NCBI GenBank assembly: GCA_003223245.1
Contig: QHYI01000110.1
Span: forward strand, 66,352-130,351
Length of the DNA stretch: 64,000 nt
Direction: 5' to 3'
Source of the DNA: Acidobacteriota bacterium
Lineage (GTDB): Bacteria; Acidobacteriota; Terriglobia; Acidiferrales; UBA7541
Made by a program: the position numbers and the translations under genes. This document shows, piece after piece, positions 62,216 to 64,000 of this stretch. Under the pieces are notes generated by a model. That model saw only the letters and a program-made list of their open reading frames with translations. It did no database searches and was not told the origin of the DNA. How positions within the stretch are numbered: position 1 is the first letter of the stretch; each line of letters starts with the position of its first letter.

Positions 62216-62785
62216 TCAGTTCCCCTCGTACAGCTCAATAAGAACCTTGCCTCCATCCGGCGATGCCACCAGAAAGAAGTTGACCCGCGTACCGTCTGCT
62301 CCCGCCCGCGTCGCTGGATAGATTGGCGACATCTTAAATTTTTCCTTCAAAATTTCCGTGGCGCGGTCCACGTTGGTGCACAAAAGCTCCACCTGTTGTA
62401 CGCCCTCTCCAAACTTAGCCAAGTATTTGGCAATGGCCCCCTCGCCGCCCGGCTCTCTCGTCGTAAGAATGTCGAGAAAAGTCTCTGGAGGAAACTGAAG
62501 TTCGAATTCTTCGGCGTCCTGATCCGGCGGCACTTCCGCGAGCCGGGGCGTGCCGTTGGCAATGCGAATCCGGTTGAAGGTCTCCCGCTGCACCGCAAGT
62601 CCCACCGTGATTGTCGGTTTGGGACCATGCAACAGGGCCGAGAGTTCTTCGTTCGCCCACCAAGCGGAAACGGCAATTCCGGCGATGGCGTGACCCAGCC
62701 GATAAACTTCTTCGGCTGCGGCCTGCCTGGCGGACGGTTCGGAGGACGATAATCCGGCGATCACTGCAGCTAGGGGACTGGACAT
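62216..62785 (-). CDS. VOC-superfamily (glyoxalase-fold) protein
   Basis: 189 residues. The first 65 residues are a helical, Ala-rich extension with an internal HAIAGIAVSAWW. From about 65 the fold resembles the vicinal-oxygen-chelate group: a beta-rich half followed by AKFGEGVQQVELLCTNV and a strand/turn VRVNFFLVASPDGGKVLIELYEG with the closing Glu, typical of lyases and dioxygenases of that fold. Function cannot be given. It is convergent to the SDR. Confidence 0.65.
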   Translation of the reverse strand: MSSPLAAVIAGLSSSEPSARQAAAEEVYRLGHAIAGIAVSAWWANEELSALLHGPKPTITVGLAVQRETFNRIRIANGTPRLAEVPPDQDAEEFELQFPPETFLDILTTREPGGEGAIAKYLAKFGEGVQQVELLCTNVDRATEILKEKFKMSPIYPATRAGADGTRVNFFLVASPDGGKVLIELYEGN

Positions 62786-62874
62786 GGCAGCGTTAGAAAT
62801 TGTAGCGTGAGGGGGCCTCTAAAAGAAGGTGTTGGGGGACGCAACGAACTCTTGCTTTCGTTCATCTGAGGGGT

Positions 62875-64000
62875 ATGCCCAAACCAGTTTTGCTTACTGT
62901 GGACGACGACCCGGAAGTCTTGCGCGCCATTGAACGCGATTTGCGCAGCCGCTACGCGGATCGCTACCGCGTCATGCGCGCGAACTCCGGCGGCGCTGCC
63001 ATAACCACGCTGCGCGAACTCAAAGCTCGCAACAATCCCGTCGCCCTCCTTTTGGCTGACCAACGTATGCCCCAAATGGACGGCGTCGGCTTCCTTTCCG
63101 AAGCCATGGAGCTTCATCCGCTCGCCAAGCGTGCGTTGCTTACCGCCTATGCGGATACCAGCGCCGCCATTGATGCCATCAACGAAGCTCGCGTTCACTA
63201 TTATTTCATGAAGCCCTGGGATCCTCCGGAAGAAAAGCTCTATCCCGCCCTGGACGACCTGCTCCACGACTGGACTTGCACGTTTCGGCCTCCCTACGAA
63301 GGCATCCGCGTCCTCGGCACGCGCTGGTCCAATCGCTCTTACGAGTTGCGCGATTTTCTTGCTCGCAATCAGGTGCCCTATCAATGGATCGACGTGGAAC
63401 TCGCCGAAAGCGATCCCGAGGTGCGTGGCCTCGTGAATTCTCTCGGTCCGGAAGCGCAATCGCTTCCGCTGATTCTATTCCCCGATGGCGCGCGTCTTGC
63501 CGAGCCGCCTCTTCCCGCCGTCGCCGACAAAATCGGCCTTCGTACTCACGCGCAAACCAATTTCTACGACCTTGCCATTGTTGGTGGGGGGCCGGCCGGC
63601 CTTGCTGCTGCGGTCTACGGCGCCAGCGAAGGTTTGCGCACCGTGATCATCGAGCGCGAAGCCCCCGGTGGCCAGGCCGGCCTCAGCTCGCGCATCGAAA
63701 ATTATCTTGGCTTTCCATCCGGCCTTACCGGCAGCGATTTGGCACGGCGCGCCGTGGCTCAGGCGAAGCGCTTTGGCGTGGAGATTCTTTCCCCGCAGGA
63801 AGCTGTCGGTATCCGGACCGAAGGCCCCTACCGTTACTTGAAACTAGCCGACGGCTCGGAAATCTCCTGCCATGTGCTTCTTCTGGCCATGGGCGTTCAG
63901 TGGCGCACCCTGGACGTGCCCGGGATTGATGGCCTTCAAGGCGCTGGCGTTTACTACGGCGGCGGAACATCCGAAGCCATTTCCTGTAAAGGCGAAACGG
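62875..64000 (+). CDS. Response-regulator receiver fused to a thioredoxin-reductase-like flavoprotein, N-terminal part
   Basis: Open to the right edge, 375 residues visible. Residues 1-125 are a CheY-like receiver: acidic pocket Asp10-Asp12, phosphoacceptor Asp62 (LLADQRMPQMDG), Thr90 and Lys113. Residues about 142-220 look like a glutaredoxin-like domain without a CxxC (WSNRS at the motif site). From about 230 a thioredoxin-reductase-like FAD domain begins (FYDLAIVGGGPAGLAAAVYG). The redox CxxC of real thioredoxin reductases is replaced by YYGGGTSEAIS. This is a known but poorly studied fusion, linking phosphorelay to a flavin redox activity. It is divergent to the VOC gene. Confidence 0.85.
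   Translation, partial: MPKPVLLTVDDDPEVLRAIERDLRSRYADRYRVMRANSGGAAITTLRELKARNNPVALLLADQRMPQMDGVGFLSEAMELHPLAKRALLTAYADTSAAIDAINEARVHYYFMKPWDPPEEKLYPALDDLLHDWTCTFRPPYEGIRVLGTRWSNRSYELRDFLARNQVPYQWIDVELAESDPEVRGLVNSLGPEAQSLPLILFPDGARLAEPPLPAVADKIGLRTHAQTNFYDLAIVGGGPAGLAAAVYGASEGLRTVIIEREAPGGQAGLSSRIENYLGFPSGLTGSDLARRAVAQAKRFGVEILSPQEAVGIRTEGPYRYLKLADGSEISCHVLLLAMGVQWRTLDVPGIDGLQGAGVYYGGGTSEAISCKGET

Noticed and set aside
1-64000. CRISPR array, rRNA, riboswitch or prophage
   Set aside because: No regularly spaced repeats, no rRNA-like stretch, no recognisable aptamer, and no phage structural genes were seen.

Overview
The window looks like a chromosomal segment of a soil-type acidobacterium, possibly from a metagenome assembly. 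The grounds are a high-GC coding style, a very large TonB-dependent receptor with an N-terminal carboxypeptidase-regulatory-like domain, hopanoid side-chain genes, an HtrA/PDZ protease, a GH63-like glucosidase and many acyl-CoA dehydrogenases. The phylum is inferred from gene content; there is no rRNA or other marker to fix it.

Layout. 0-12.5 kb: the start of a membrane protein, a lipoprotein ending in a strong hairpin, an ECF sigma factor overlapping an anti-sigma/polymer-forming fusion, a secreted DUF4380-like protein, an NlpC/P60-like protein, a Tat-exported amidase, a NatAB-type ABC exporter and a 58-residue zinc-ribbon protein. 12.9-17.8 kb: a MacA-like adaptor, TPR protein, MacB-type permease and TolC protein in one operon without an ATPase. 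17.9-23.1 kb: a PLP decarboxylase, then hpnJ, two small SMR/ArnEF-like membrane proteins and hpnI, a hopanoid head-group operon with a candidate flippase. 23.2-33.1 kb: a fatty-acyl-CoA degradation block with an ACAD11-like dehydrogenase, MaoC hydratase, sugar-kinase-like phosphotransferase, FadJ-like protein, a complementary pair of acyl-CoA dehydrogenases, a frameshifted acyl-CoA synthetase and an SDR. 33.2-40.6 kb: the TonB receptor, a Zn alcohol dehydrogenase, a TetR regulator and an AidB-like dehydrogenase.

40.8-43.5 kb is a decayed mobile region beside a tRNA-Gln(CTG). It holds the C-terminal end of a tyrosine recombinase, IS21-like terminal repeats and three small orphan genes, and is visibly more AT-rich than its flanks.

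43.5-56.7 kb is the most notable part: an aromatic-acid cluster joining a 4-hydroxybenzoyl-CoA reductase-like molybdoenzyme (hcrCAB) to the aerobic benzoyl-CoA epoxide route (boxB, boxC, boxD), with a PaaK-like CoA ligase, an amidohydrolase and a BzdR/BoxR-type regulator. A coherent reading is: aromatic acid to aryl-CoA (ligase), reductive removal of the para-hydroxyl (HcrABC), ring epoxidation (BoxB), ring cleavage (BoxC) and semialdehyde oxidation (BoxD). BoxA, the reductase partner of BoxB, is not in the window, and the molybdenum subunit carries Gln where the family's catalytic Glu is expected.

56.8-64 kb: an HtrA-like protease, a GH63-like glucosidase, an SDR, a VOC-like protein and the start of a fused response-regulator/thioredoxin-reductase-like flavoprotein that runs off the right edge.
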